From positions 1 to 13,486 of the forward strand of contig QKGY01000142.1 of the NCBI GenBank assembly GCA_003250235.1: a stretch of DNA of 13,486 nucleotides. The letters are read 5' to 3'. Position 1 is the first letter of the stretch. Each line of letters starts with the position of its first letter. The notes below the pieces were generated by a model that saw only the letters and a list, made by a program, of their open reading frames with translations, was not told the origin of the DNA and did no database searches. Shown piece after piece: positions 5,884 to 13,473 of this stretch. Made by a program: the position numbers and the translations under genes. Origin of the DNA: Desulfuromonadaceae bacterium. Lineage in GTDB: Bacteria; Desulfobacterota; Desulfuromonadia; Desulfuromonadales; SZUA-540.

Positions 5884-6450
5884 ATGTACAGAAAAAACGA
5901 ATCTTTGGCAGGTGCCGTCATTGTCTTACTCCTCAGTCTCGTACTCGCCATCCCGCTGGCGAGCCTTGCGGCAGATCCCCCCGTGCCCGCGACCCCGCCA
6001 ATCCTCGACAATATCCCACCGGCATGGAGCCGGGTCCTGCCCGCAGCACAGCGGTTTGACATTGTGCTCAATGGCGAGGGGGTTCTCGACAAGGAAACCG
6101 GGCTGGTATGGCAAAGGACCTTGTGGAGAAGCCTGTGGACCTGGGACGGCGCGCGTGCCCAATGCAACGTCGCCGAAATCGGCGGTCGCCTCGGCTGGCA
6201 CCTGCCGACCGTCGAGCAGTTGACCACGCTGCTGGACCGAACGACGGAGGAAGGTCCCAAACTTCCCGCCGGGCACCCCTTCCTCAACTTTGGCGGACGT
6301 TACCCCTACCTGACGGCTTCGCCGTATCCCGGAGCGCCCGGGGCTGTTTTCGAAGTGGATTTCACCACCGGGGATGTCGGCGGGGTCGGCATCTTTGATG
6401 AACGCCATATCTGGTGCGTTCGCGGCGGGCAGTCGTACATCGCGTATTGA
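5884..6450 (+). CDS. Secreted DUF1566 (Lcl C-terminal domain-like) protein
   Basis: 188 residues from the ATG at 5884, chosen because GGAGG (5872-5876) is 7 nt upstream and a signal peptide begins there: R3-K4, hydrophobic 8-25, cleavage near ASLAA/D31. The in-frame opening back to 5500 covers the riboswitch and is not coding. Residues 67-113 carry the DUF1566 pattern: VLDKETGLVWQR, W87 D88 A90, Cys94, then GGRLGWHLPTVEQL. The end has HIWCVRGG with Cys178, so a Cys94-Cys178 disulfide is plausible in the exported protein. DUF1566 proteins are extracytoplasmic, related to C-type-lectin-like/FGE-like folds, with no defined enzymatic role. It is the first gene after the GEMM-like riboswitch, so a surface or envelope function set by cyclic dinucleotide level is inferred. 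Confidence 0.85.
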   Translation: MYRKNESLAGAVIVLLLSLVLAIPLASLAADPPVPATPPILDNIPPAWSRVLPAAQRFDIVLNGEGVLDKETGLVWQRTLWRSLWTWDGARAQCNVAEIGGRLGWHLPTVEQLTTLLDRTTEEGPKLPAGHPFLNFGGRYPYLTASPYPGAPGAVFEVDFTTGDVGGVGIFDERHIWCVRGGQSYIAY

Positions 6451-6526
6451 AGAAACGACGGGCGACTGTTCAAGCCCCCAACAGAGAATTGCGCAACCGA
6501 GTGAATACTGACGGGAATAAGGACTG

Positions 6527-6558
6527 GCCCAATCCGGCTTTCAGGGATTGGGCTTTTT
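6527..6558 (+). terminator. Intrinsic terminator after the DUF1566 gene
   Basis: A 9-bp perfect stem (GCCCAATCC 6527-6535 with GGATTGGGC 6545-6553) has a 9-nt loop and is followed by five T residues. The T-run is only on the plus-strand side, so it ends the rightward transcript rather than mgtE. Confidence 0.85.
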
Positions 6559-6601
6559 GTGTCTGCCGGGCAAGGACGACAGGGTGCGGCCCCCTGCCCT
6601 T

Positions 6602-7957
6602 TTACTTCAGATAGTTCAAAAACATGGTGGCGGTGCCGAAATAGATGAGGATGCCGGTGATGTCGTTGGCGGTTTGTACGAAGGGGCTGGAGGCGATGGC
6701 GGGGTCGATGCCGATGCGTTTGAAGAAGGAGGGGGCGATCACCCCCATGGTGGCGGCCACGGTCATGGCGGTGACCATCGCCAGGCCGACGACGAGGCCG
6801 AGATAGACGTTATGGTGCCAGATGAGGGCGACCAGTCCCACCACCAGGCCGCAGACCAGCCCCATGATGGCGCCGACGCGCAGTTCCTTGAAAAAGACCT
6901 GCCGCAGGGTCGAGAAGTCGATGCGCCCGGTGGCAAAGCCGCGCACGACGATGGTGGCCGACTGGCCGCCGACGTTCCCCCCCATGCCGGTGATGACCGG
7001 GATAAACGAAATGAGGGCGATGACCTGTTCGAGGGTGGCCTTGAAGCGCCACATCAGGTAACCGGTGATCACGCCGCCGAACAGGTTGGTGATCAGCCAG
7101 GGCAGGCGCAGCCGGGCGATCTTGAGGGAACGGTTGCCGAACAGCAGCTCTTCCTCGCTGGCACCGGCCATCTTGTAGATATCTTCGGTGGCCTCCTGGC
7201 GCATGACGTCGATGACGTCGTCTACGGTGACGATACCCATGAGCTTGTTCCCCTCGTCGACGACGGGGATGGCCAGGATGTTGTACCTGGCGACCAGCTG
7301 CGCCACCTCCTCCTGGTCCATGTCGGTGCGCACGCTGATGACCTCGCGGGTCATGATGTTCTTGAGCTTGGTCGAAGGGGGCACGGTAAGGAGCTGCCGC
7401 AGCGACAGCACCCCGACCAGGTGGTTGTTCTCATCGGTGACGTAGAGGTAGAAGACCATCTCCACGTCTTCGGCCTGCTGCAGCGACTCGATCGCCTCGC
7501 GGACGGTGAGCTCCTGATTCAGGGAGAAGATCTCCGTCGACATGATGCCGCCGGCGGTGTCCTCATCGTAGAGAAGCAGCTGCTCGATCTCCTCGGAGTG
7601 CTCGTCCTGCATGATGTTGAGGATCTCTTCGGCCAGTTCTTCGGGCATGTTGCGGATGATGTCGACGGCGTCGTCGTAGGGCATCTCCTGCAGCACTTCG
7701 GTGATCGTCTCTTTCTCGATCTGTTCGAGCAGCTGGGCGCCGACGCTGTGGTCGAGCTCGGAGAGCACGTAGGCGGCCGTCTCCGAATCCTCGATGAGGT
7801 TGAAGAGGATGCGCTGGTCCTTGAGGTCGAGATAGCGGAAGAGATGGGCGATGTCGACAGGGTGCGACTTGGCGAGCACCTTGGTGAGATTGGGATAGGC
7901 GCCGCGGCGGATCAGCTTTTTCACCGTATCGAGGAGCATCTCAAGCTTTTTATCCAT
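6602..7957 (-). CDS. mgtE: Magnesium transporter MgtE
   Basis: 451 residues, full family length. Order of domains: cytosolic MgtE_N helical domain (about 15-130), tandem CBS domains (about 133-255; TAGGIMST and IMTREVISV mark the two starts, ending IPVVDEGNKLMGIVTVDDV), a plug helix, then five membrane helices from about 285 to the end. The pore signature GNVGGQS is at about residue 326-332. Asp432 (NDITGILIYF) matches the conserved pore-lining aspartate of Thermus MgtE at the same number. It is a Mg2+-gated Mg2+ channel of the inner membrane; the N and CBS domains sense cytosolic Mg2+. The start is supported by GAGGAGG 7-8 nt upstream. The gene is monocistronic by its surroundings. The leader is short (about 40 nt), so there is no room for an M-box riboswitch. 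Confidence 0.97.
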   Translation of the reverse strand: MDKKLEMLLDTVKKLIRRGAYPNLTKVLAKSHPVDIAHLFRYLDLKDQRILFNLIEDSETAAYVLSELDHSVGAQLLEQIEKETITEVLQEMPYDDAVDIIRNMPEELAEEILNIMQDEHSEEIEQLLLYDEDTAGGIMSTEIFSLNQELTVREAIESLQQAEDVEMVFYLYVTDENNHLVGVLSLRQLLTVPPSTKLKNIMTREVISVRTDMDQEEVAQLVARYNILAIPVVDEGNKLMGIVTVDDVIDVMRQEATEDIYKMAGASEEELLFGNRSLKIARLRLPWLITNLFGGVITGYLMWRFKATLEQVIALISFIPVITGMGGNVGGQSATIVVRGFATGRIDFSTLRQVFFKELRVGAIMGLVCGLVVGLVALIWHHNVYLGLVVGLAMVTAMTVAATMGVIAPSFFKRIGIDPAIASSPFVQTANDITGILIYFGTATMFLNYLK

Positions 7958-8003
7958 GGTACTTTCCTCCTCGGGTGATGGGTTGACGGCTCAAGCTGTA
8001 AAG

Positions 8004-8031
8004 ATTAACACCCGGAAAAACGACCTGTCAA
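8004..8031 (-). promoter_or_regulatory. Promoter of mgtE
   Basis: On the minus strand TTGACA (8026-8031), a 16-nt spacer and GTTAAT (8004-8009, 4 of 6) form a sigma70-like promoter about 45 nt before the mgtE start. The -35 overlaps the descending arm of the terminator of the upstream gene. Confidence 0.55.
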
Positions 8032-8057
8032 TGACCGTTTCCCCCGGGGTCAGGTCG
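8016..8057 (-). terminator. Intrinsic terminator of the radical SAM gene
   Basis: On the minus strand CGACCTG (8057-8051) pairs with CAGGTCG (8027-8021), followed directly by five T residues (8020-8016). A short inner ACC/GGT pairing is possible. The ascending arm includes the stop codon of the radical SAM gene (8050-8052). Confidence 0.6.
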
Positions 8058-9687
8058 AAGGGAACGACGAAAAGAAAAAGGCGTGGCTGGAGGTGAAGAG
8101 CGGCGGCGTGCGGTTGACGATGGCGCGGATGGCGGGCGAGGCCATGAGGCGCTGGGAGAGAAAGCGCCGCGCCTCCCCCCGCCCCCAGCCGCTCGACGGG
8201 CTGAAGCGTTCGTACAGCCCCAGGGGTTCATCGCCGTCGGGCAGGCAGGAATCGTCGATGCCGAAATCGGCCGGCCGCTCCAGCATCTCGGAGCGGCGCG
8301 GCAGATTCATGATGGCGATATTGAGGAAGGTGATCGCCTCGGCATGCGCTTCGAGGAATCGCAGGGTCGCCTCGGCGTCCTCGCGGGTCTCGCCGGGGGT
8401 ACCGAGCATGATATAGACATAGGTGGCGATGCCGGCGCGCTTCAGGGTATTGAGGATGGCGGAGACGTCGGACAGGCGCGTGCCTTTGCCCAGCCGGTCG
8501 AGCACCGTCTGCGAACCGCTCTCCAGCCCGAGCTGCAGCATCCGGCAGCCGGAGGCGGCCAGGGCGTCGGCCAGACCCTCGCGGAGCAGGATTTTCTCGA
8601 AGCGGACGAAGCCGTGCCAGCGCAGGGGAGCGAGGTCAGTGGCGCGATCCGCCATCGCCTGCAGCAGGCGCGGCGGAATGGCGTTGTCGGTCAGGTGAAT
8701 GTGGTCGGCCCCGTAGCGGGCGCTCTGCGCCAGCAGCCAGGGGACGAACGCCTCGGCGTTGACCGCCGCGTAGGGGTGGGTCGGGGAACTCGCCTCGGGG
8801 CAGAACAGGCACTTCTGCCAGTAGCAGCCGCGCGACGCCGCCAGGGGCAGCACCGGCCGGGGCGAGAGGTAATCGGCCAGGGGCGCGAAGCCGTAGTCGG
8901 GGGTGAACTCGATGGTCGAGGCCTCTTCGAGGGCATAGGGGTGCTCCGACGCCCCCTCGGTCAGCAGGGCGCTCAGCGACGCCTCGCCGGGGCCGAAAAC
9001 CAGCCGGTCGAATGCGGAGAAACGCAGACCGGCCTCGCGCAAAAAGGGTTTCCACGAAGTGAACATGCCGCCACCCCCCGCCACTCGAACGCCGGGCAGA
9101 TGGCGCTTTATCATCCCCGCCAATTCGAAGGCCGGCAGCACCTGGTGGCGGTAGTTGACCGACAGGGCGACCCAGCGCGGGTTGCGGGCGGCGATGCGGG
9201 GAAGCAGCCCTTGAAAATAGGGAGCGAAAAGGGTCGAAGCCTCCCCGGCGGCAAGGGCCTCCAGATCGCGGGGGGAGTATTCGGAGAGCCCCTCGTGCCG
9301 GTAATCCCCCAGGGTCAGGCGCTCGTTGCCGCTCTGGCCCCCGTAAGCCGAAAGGGCCAGGTTGAGATGGTGCACCGCCGTGCCGTAGCGGGCAAAACTT
9401 CTCGCCCCGGCTGGCGAGCGAAGCAGATCGAGGGAGGCCTGCGCATGTTTGATCGCCCGCTGCAACGCCTTGCCGGGAGCGCGTCCAGCGGCCTCCTGCA
9501 GGCGGGCCGGGTCGAGCAGGGTGAGATAGGCCTCGATGTTGGCGTCGATGGCGGCGGCAGCAATCCCCTGCCCTTTCAGGTGATGGAGCAAAACGCCGAG
9601 CCCCAGCGGGGGCTCGGCGGGTTTGACGGCCGGCGGATGCAGCAGCAGGACATCGACCGGCGCGGAATCGGATCGGTCCGGGTTCAT
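8050..9687 (-). CDS. B12-binding-type radical SAM protein
   Basis: 545 residues from the ATG at 9687. The open frame extends to 10368, but that part lies over slyX and the SCO region. The N-terminus (VDVLLLHPPAVKPAEPPLGLGVLLHHLKGQG) and the segment ending VRVAGGGGMFTSWKPF form a Rossmann-like cobalamin-binding-type domain without the DxHxxG of base-off B12 binders. The radical SAM core starts at SRGCYWQKCLFC, with Cys288, Cys293 and Cys296 as the 4Fe4S ligands in CX4CX2C spacing. LQLGLESGSQTVLDRL and YVYIMLGTPGE are further radical SAM landmarks. It starts inside the slyX stop (ATGA overlap), so it is translationally coupled. It is soluble; the reaction and substrate are unknown, and no peptide or biosynthetic partner is adjacent. 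Confidence 0.9.
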   Translation of the reverse strand: MNPDRSDSAPVDVLLLHPPAVKPAEPPLGLGVLLHHLKGQGIAAAAIDANIEAYLTLLDPARLQEAAGRAPGKALQRAIKHAQASLDLLRSPAGARSFARYGTAVHHLNLALSAYGGQSGNERLTLGDYRHEGLSEYSPRDLEALAAGEASTLFAPYFQGLLPRIAARNPRWVALSVNYRHQVLPAFELAGMIKRHLPGVRVAGGGGMFTSWKPFLREAGLRFSAFDRLVFGPGEASLSALLTEGASEHPYALEEASTIEFTPDYGFAPLADYLSPRPVLPLAASRGCYWQKCLFCPEASSPTHPYAAVNAEAFVPWLLAQSARYGADHIHLTDNAIPPRLLQAMADRATDLAPLRWHGFVRFEKILLREGLADALAASGCRMLQLGLESGSQTVLDRLGKGTRLSDVSAILNTLKRAGIATYVYIMLGTPGETREDAEATLRFLEAHAEAITFLNIAIMNLPRRSEMLERPADFGIDDSCLPDGDEPLGLYERFSPSSGWGRGEARRFLSQRLMASPAIRAIVNRTPPLFTSSHAFFFSSFPST

Positions 9688-9887
9688 TCGTCGGGAGATT
9701 CCGGAGTATCGGGGGTCAGCGCCTTGAGAGAGTCGCGCAGTCGGCGGTTCTCCTTCTCCAGGGCGTCGAGGCGCCGGTGACAGAGGATCACTTCGTCGTT
9801 GAGTTCTTCGATCTGATGTTCCTGATGGGCGTAACGGATCTCCAGCTCGGTGATCCGCTCCTGCAGTTCGTCGCGGGTATCGTTCAT
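9684..9887 (-). CDS. slyX: SlyX-family small coiled-coil protein
   Basis: 67 residues from the ATG at 9887. An upstream in-frame ATG at 9914 exists, but AAAGGGGC lies 5-6 nt before the inner one. The protein is almost entirely heptad-like: ELQERITELEIRYAHQEHQI, then EELNDEVILCHRRLDALEKE, then a Pro-rich acidic tail. This matches SlyX (ELE-hydrophobic-xxQE-xIEELN-xxxxxQxxxIxxLE). SlyX proteins are conserved but have no firm function. The stop overlaps the next start by 4 nt. Confidence 0.83.
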   Translation of the reverse strand: MNDTRDELQERITELEIRYAHQEHQIEELNDEVILCHRRLDALEKENRRLRDSLKALTPDTPESPDE

Positions 9888-9920
9888 GAGGGCCCCTTTC
9901 CGGCAGAGTGACATCGCTGC

Positions 9921-9949
9921 ATGCTAACAGAGGCGCCGTCAGGGCGCAA
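9921..9949 (-). promoter_or_regulatory. Candidate promoter of slyX-radical SAM operon
   Basis: On the minus strand TTGCGC (9944-9949), a 17-nt spacer and TAGCAT (9921-9926, 4 of 6) point toward slyX. The -35 match is only 3 of 6. Confidence 0.35.
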
Positions 9950-9994
9950 CGGTTCTCGAGCGCGGACGCAACAAGGAGAGAGAAAGGTATCCCT

Positions 9995-10022
9995 TTGCAA
10001 TTCAAGGATATGTCGCTATGAT
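9995..10022 (+). promoter_or_regulatory. Promoter of the SCO-cox operon
   Basis: TTGCAA (9995-10000, 4 of 6), a 16-nt spacer and TATGAT (10017-10022, 5 of 6), starting RNA near 10029 and leaving a 40-nt leader with AAAGGA (10056-10061) before the first ATG. Confidence 0.55.
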
Positions 10023-10068
10023 TGAGCAAGTTTTTTAATCCCGAAGCCATCCCTGAAAGGAATCCTCC

Positions 10069-10272
10069 ATGCCCGACAGGCTTTCGATGCGAGCGGCCCT
10101 GCTCCCGGCGTTGCTGGCCGCCCTGCTCCTTATGCCCCTTGCCGCACCGGCGGCCGAGGAGATGACGGATCCGCAGCACCACGGCGCCATGACCATGCCG
10201 GAGGGCTCCGGCGAGATGGCCGGCCACGTCCATGTCCACCCCGCTCCCGCGGCCGAGGATGCCGGCAAGTGA
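10069..10272 (+). pseudogene. Signal peptide and Met/His-rich segment of the SCO protein, separated by a frameshift
   Basis: 67 residues: R4 and R8, a hydrophobic stretch at about 9-27 and a cleavage site near APAA/E30 form a signal peptide. The mature part is rich in Met and His (DPQHHGAMTMPEGSGEM, then HVHVHP), which fits a copper-binding leader of SCO proteins. The frame ends with AAG TGA at 10267-10272. Dropping one A of that AAG gives EDAG-SEKLGAKIPL, continuing straight into the SCO domain in the next frame. So this looks like the true N-terminus of the downstream gene, cut off by a one-base insertion or a sequencing error. The alternative is a separate small exported copper-binding peptide overlapping the SCO gene by 41 nt. 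Confidence 0.6.
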
Positions 10273-10963
10273 AAAACTCGGCGCGAAAATCCCTCTGCAG
10301 CTCTCGTTTGTCGACGAGCAGGGTCGTAAGGTGACCCTGGCCGAGCTCATCACCGAGCCGACCATCATCGCCCCGGTCTACTACCACTGCCCCAACGTCT
10401 GCAGTTTTTTGCAGGGGGGGCTGGCCGACGCCCTGCCGGGCGTCAAACAGATTCCGGGGAAGGACTACCGGGTCCTGTCGATCAGCTTCGACGATCAGGA
10501 GACGCCCGAGCAGGCCAACCAGGCCAGGGCGATTTATTACCAGGCGATGAACCAGCAGTTTCCGCCCGACGCCTGGCATTTTCTGACCGGCGACAAAGCC
10601 GCGATCGACGCGCTGATGGGGGCCGCCGGGTATCGCTTCATGCGGCAGGGCGAAGATTTCCTGCACCCGGTGGCGGTCTTCATCGTCACCAAGGACGGCA
10701 CGATCAGCCGCTATCTGTACGGCACCCATTTCCTGCCGATGGATCTGACCCTGGGGCTGCTTGAAGCGGCGCAGGGCAAAGTCAGTCCGGCGATCCGCAA
10801 GGTCGCCCAGTTCTGTTTCAGCTTTGATCCGCAAAGCGGCAGGTACGTCTTCAATCTGTTCCGCGTCTCGGCCACGGTCATCCTGCTGACGGCAGGAGCG
10901 CTGCTCACCTTTCTGATCCTGACCGGACGCAAAAAATCACGGGAGTCCCAATCGAAGTCATGA
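10232..10963 (+). CDS. SCO1/SenC-family copper chaperone, N-terminus displaced by frameshift
   Basis: 243 residues from the first in-frame ATG (10232), but the natural start is probably 10069 in another frame. The SCO thioredoxin fold is complete. The copper ligands are Cys53 and Cys57 (YYHCPNVC) and His145 (FLHPV), with VLSISFDDQETPEQA between them. A membrane helix near the C-terminus (about 210-232, VSATVILLTAGALLTFLILT) is followed by RKKSRESQSK, so the protein should be outside with its C-terminus inside. That topology needs the signal peptide now in the other frame; translated as is, export would fail. SCO proteins deliver copper to CuA of oxidase subunit II or reduce its cysteines. The stop overlaps the subunit I start (ATGA). 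Confidence 0.85.
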   Translation: MSTPLPRPRMPASEKLGAKIPLQLSFVDEQGRKVTLAELITEPTIIAPVYYHCPNVCSFLQGGLADALPGVKQIPGKDYRVLSISFDDQETPEQANQARAIYYQAMNQQFPPDAWHFLTGDKAAIDALMGAAGYRFMRQGEDFLHPVAVFIVTKDGTISRYLYGTHFLPMDLTLGLLEAAQGKVSPAIRKVAQFCFSFDPQSGRYVFNLFRVSATVILLTAGALLTFLILTGRKKSRESQSKS

Positions 10964-12597
10964 GTGAAACGCACGCCATCCCAAACGATAGGGGCTTTCT
11001 GGCCGACGGCAAATACCCCGGCATCTTCGGCTGGATCTTCTCCACCGACCACAAGCGTATCGGCCTGCTCTACCTCTACTCGGTCATGACCATGTTCAGC
11101 GTCGGGGTGATCCTCGGCCTGCTGGTGCGCCTGGAGCTGATCGCGCCCGGCGAAACCATTGTCACGGCGCAGACCTACAACGCCCTGTTCACCCTGCACG
11201 GGGTGATCATGATCTTCCTCTTCATCATCCCGGGGCTGCCGGCCGCCTTCGGCAACATCTTTCTGCCGATCCATCTCGGCGCCCGCGACGTCGCCTTCCC
11301 GCGGCTCAACCTCTTTTCCTGGTGGCTCTACCTGACCGGCGCCCTGCTGGCCGTCACCGCCCTGTTCACCGGCGGCGGCCCCCCCGACACCGGATGGACC
11401 TTCTACGTCCCCTTCTCGGTCCACACCACGACCAACGTCAGTCTGGCGACGGTGGCGGTCTTCATCCTCGGTTTCTCGTCGATCCTCACCGGTCTCAATT
11501 TCATCGTCACCACCCACCGGATGCGCGCACCCGGCATCACATGGGGGCGGCTGACCCTCTTCGTCTGGACCCTGTACGCCACCGCCTGGGTGCAGGTGCT
11601 GGCGACGCCGATCCTGGGGATCACCGTGGCGCTGGTCTTTCTCGAGCGCATCCTCAACCTCGGCCTGTTCGACCCGGCCCGCGGCGGCGACCCGATCATG
11701 TACCAGCACCTGTTCTGGATCTATTCCCATCCGGCGGTCTACATCATGATCCTGCCGGGGATGGGGGTGATCTCCGAAGTCATCCCGGTCTTCGCTCGCA
11801 AACACATCTTCGGCTACTGGGCCATGGCGATCTCGGGGCTGGCCATCGCTTTTGCCGGTTCGCTGGTCTGGGCGCACCACATGTTCGTCAGCGGCATGAG
11901 CGATACGGCAATCTTCGTCTTCTCGCTGCTGACCTTCATCGTCGCCATTCCTTCGGCGGTCAAGGTGTTCAACTGGGTGGCGACGCTGTACAAGGGCTCG
12001 ATCTCACTGGAGGCGCCGCTGCTTTACGCCCTCTCCTTCATCCTGCTGTTCTCCATCGGCGGCTTGACCGGGCTGGTCCTCGGCGCAGCGGCAACGGACG
12101 TGCACGTGACCGACACCGACTTCGTCGTCGGTCATTTTCATTACGTCATGTTCGGCGGTACCGGCATGGCCTTTTTCGCCGCCCTGCATTACTGGCTGCC
12201 CAAGGTGTACGGCCGCCTGTACAACAAGCGGGTTGCCGCCTGGGCCTGGGGTTTCATCCTGGTCGGCTTCAATATCCTCTATTTCTCCATGATGGTGCTC
12301 GGCCTGCGCGGCATGCCGCGCCGCTACTACGACTACGTGCCGGAATTCACCAACCTCAACGTCCTGGCGACGGTCGGTTCCTGGATCCTGGCGGTGGGGC
12401 TGATCACCATGTTCGTCAACCTGATCCGTGGCATGCGCAGCGGCCCGCCGGCGGGGGACAACCCCTGGGGCGGCAAGACCCTGGAGTGGGCCATCCCCTC
12501 GCCGCCGCCGACCGAGAACTTCCTCGAAATACCGGTCGTCACGCGTGGCCCTTATGATTACAGCGACGAGATCGTCGACGGGGAGAACGGCCCATGA
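10960..12597 (+). CDS. coxA: Cytochrome c oxidase subunit I (A2-type heme-copper oxidase)
   Basis: 545 residues with 12 or so membrane helices. Heme a ligands are His80 (TLHGVIM) and His394; His392 (GHFHYVM) binds the active-site heme. CuB ligands are His257 (IYSHPAVYIMILPGMG), His306 and His307 (WAHHMF). Tyr261 is the expected cross-linked tyrosine. Lys335 (SAVKVFNW) is the K-channel lysine. Glu of the usual HPEVY is replaced by Ala259, preceded by Tyr255-Ser256; this YS motif marks A2-type oxidases such as Rhodothermus caa3. It catalyses O2 reduction to water coupled to proton pumping in the inner membrane. It overlaps the SCO stop and the subunit III start by 4 nt each, so the operon is tightly coupled. 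Confidence 0.96.
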   Translation: MSETHAIPNDRGFLADGKYPGIFGWIFSTDHKRIGLLYLYSVMTMFSVGVILGLLVRLELIAPGETIVTAQTYNALFTLHGVIMIFLFIIPGLPAAFGNIFLPIHLGARDVAFPRLNLFSWWLYLTGALLAVTALFTGGGPPDTGWTFYVPFSVHTTTNVSLATVAVFILGFSSILTGLNFIVTTHRMRAPGITWGRLTLFVWTLYATAWVQVLATPILGITVALVFLERILNLGLFDPARGGDPIMYQHLFWIYSHPAVYIMILPGMGVISEVIPVFARKHIFGYWAMAISGLAIAFAGSLVWAHHMFVSGMSDTAIFVFSLLTFIVAIPSAVKVFNWVATLYKGSISLEAPLLYALSFILLFSIGGLTGLVLGAAATDVHVTDTDFVVGHFHYVMFGGTGMAFFAALHYWLPKVYGRLYNKRVAAWAWGFILVGFNILYFSMMVLGLRGMPRRYYDYVPEFTNLNVLATVGSWILAVGLITMFVNLIRGMRSGPPAGDNPWGGKTLEWAIPSPPPTENFLEIPVVTRGPYDYSDEIVDGENGP

Positions 12598-13178
12598 GTC
12601 ATGAGCATCGTGACGATGTCGGCGACCGCCTGGGGATGTGGATCTTTCTCTACACCGAAATCCTGCTGTTCGGCGGTCTGTTCGTGCTGTACTCGGTCTA
12701 CCTGCACCACTACGAGGAAGCCTTCAGTACCGGCTCGCATCATCTCAACATCGTGCTGGGGACGCTCAACACGCTGATCCTGCTCACCGGCAGTTTCTGC
12801 GTCGCCTCCTCCCTGAGTGCGGTGCGCTACGGCAAACAGCGTCTGGCTGAGATCCTGCTGTGGTGCGGGGTCGGCTCCGGCGTCCTCTTTCTCTTCAACA
12901 AATATCTGGAGTGGTCGGCGGAAATCGGCGGCTCGCCGCATCTGGCCCAAGCGGAAAAAGGCGAGGCGATCTTCTACAGCCTCTACTACGTGACCCTCGG
13001 CCTGCACGGTCTGCACGTGCTCATCGGCTCGACCGTGCTGGCGGTGCTGGCGGTGTGGGTACACCGGGGAAAGATCAACTCGGAGCGTTTCGTCGCCCTG
13101 GAGAACGGGGGGCTCTACTGGCATCTGGTCGATATCGTCTGGATTTTCATCTTCCCCCTCTACTATCTGCTGTTATAG
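12594..13178 (+). CDS. coxC: Cytochrome c oxidase subunit III
   Basis: 194 residues with five predicted membrane helices, the short form of subunit III that lacks the first two helices of the mitochondrial type. Landmarks are RLGMWIFLYTEILLFGGLF near the N-terminus, the conserved Glu in FNKYLEWSAEI, YVTLGLHGLHVLIG, and the ending LYWHLVDIVWIFIFPLYYLL. It binds subunit I in the membrane and supports proton uptake and enzyme stability. It starts at an ATGA overlap with subunit I. A second near-start ATG (12603) exists, but the overlap start is the usual arrangement. Confidence 0.94.
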   Translation: MSHEHRDDVGDRLGMWIFLYTEILLFGGLFVLYSVYLHHYEEAFSTGSHHLNIVLGTLNTLILLTGSFCVASSLSAVRYGKQRLAEILLWCGVGSGVLFLFNKYLEWSAEIGGSPHLAQAEKGEAIFYSLYYVTLGLHGLHVLIGSTVLAVLAVWVHRGKINSERFVALENGGLYWHLVDIVWIFIFPLYYLLL

Positions 13179-13188
13179 GACGGGCATC

Positions 13189-13473
13189 ATGAGCGAACAC
13201 GAACAACCGATTGTCAGCTTCCGCACCAACACCGTCATCTGGCTGCTGCTCCTGGTCCTGACCGCGACCACCGTCTATGTCTCGCGGCTCCCCCTCGGTC
13301 CCTTCCATGTCTGGGCCGGGATCGGCATCGCGGTGGTCAAGGCGTCGCTGGTGATCCTGATCTTCATGCAGCTCAAGTATGAGAAACCCCTTTTCAAGGG
13401 ACTGCTGCTGGTCGCCCTGAGCATCCTGGCGATCTTTATCGGCATGACTTTTTTCGACGTTCTGTACCGCTGA
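13189..13473 (+). CDS. coxD: Cytochrome c oxidase subunit IV (prokaryotic type)
   Basis: 94 residues with three hydrophobic helices (about 14-31, 38-60 and 67-90). The central segment AGIGIAVVKASLVILIFMQLKYE with its KA...FMQLKYE pattern is the hallmark of the bacterial subunit IV/COX4_pro family of caa3-like oxidases. It is a small accessory membrane subunit. It begins 10 nt after subunit III, with an SD-like GGACGGG just before the ATG. Confidence 0.9.
   Translation: MSEHEQPIVSFRTNTVIWLLLLVLTATTVYVSRLPLGPFHVWAGIGIAVVKASLVILIFMQLKYEKPLFKGLLLVALSILAIFIGMTFFDVLYR

Noticed and set aside
6548..7978. 476-codon open frame on the plus strand over mgtE
   Set aside because: It is antisense to a full-length MgtE with all domains and motifs; the predicted protein is a low-complexity Asp/Gly/His-rich shadow of GC-rich codons.
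8083..9780. 565-codon open frame on the plus strand over the radical SAM gene
   Set aside because: It is antisense to a gene with clear cluster and core motifs; no recognisable domain in the plus-strand product.
9688..10368. Extended N-terminus for the radical SAM protein
   Set aside because: It would cover slyX and the divergent promoter region; the ATGA overlap start at 9687 begins the expected domain.
10711..11880. 389-codon open frame on the minus strand over SCO/subunit I
   Set aside because: Charged, repetitive shadow of the oxidase subunit I gene, which has every expected ligand residue.
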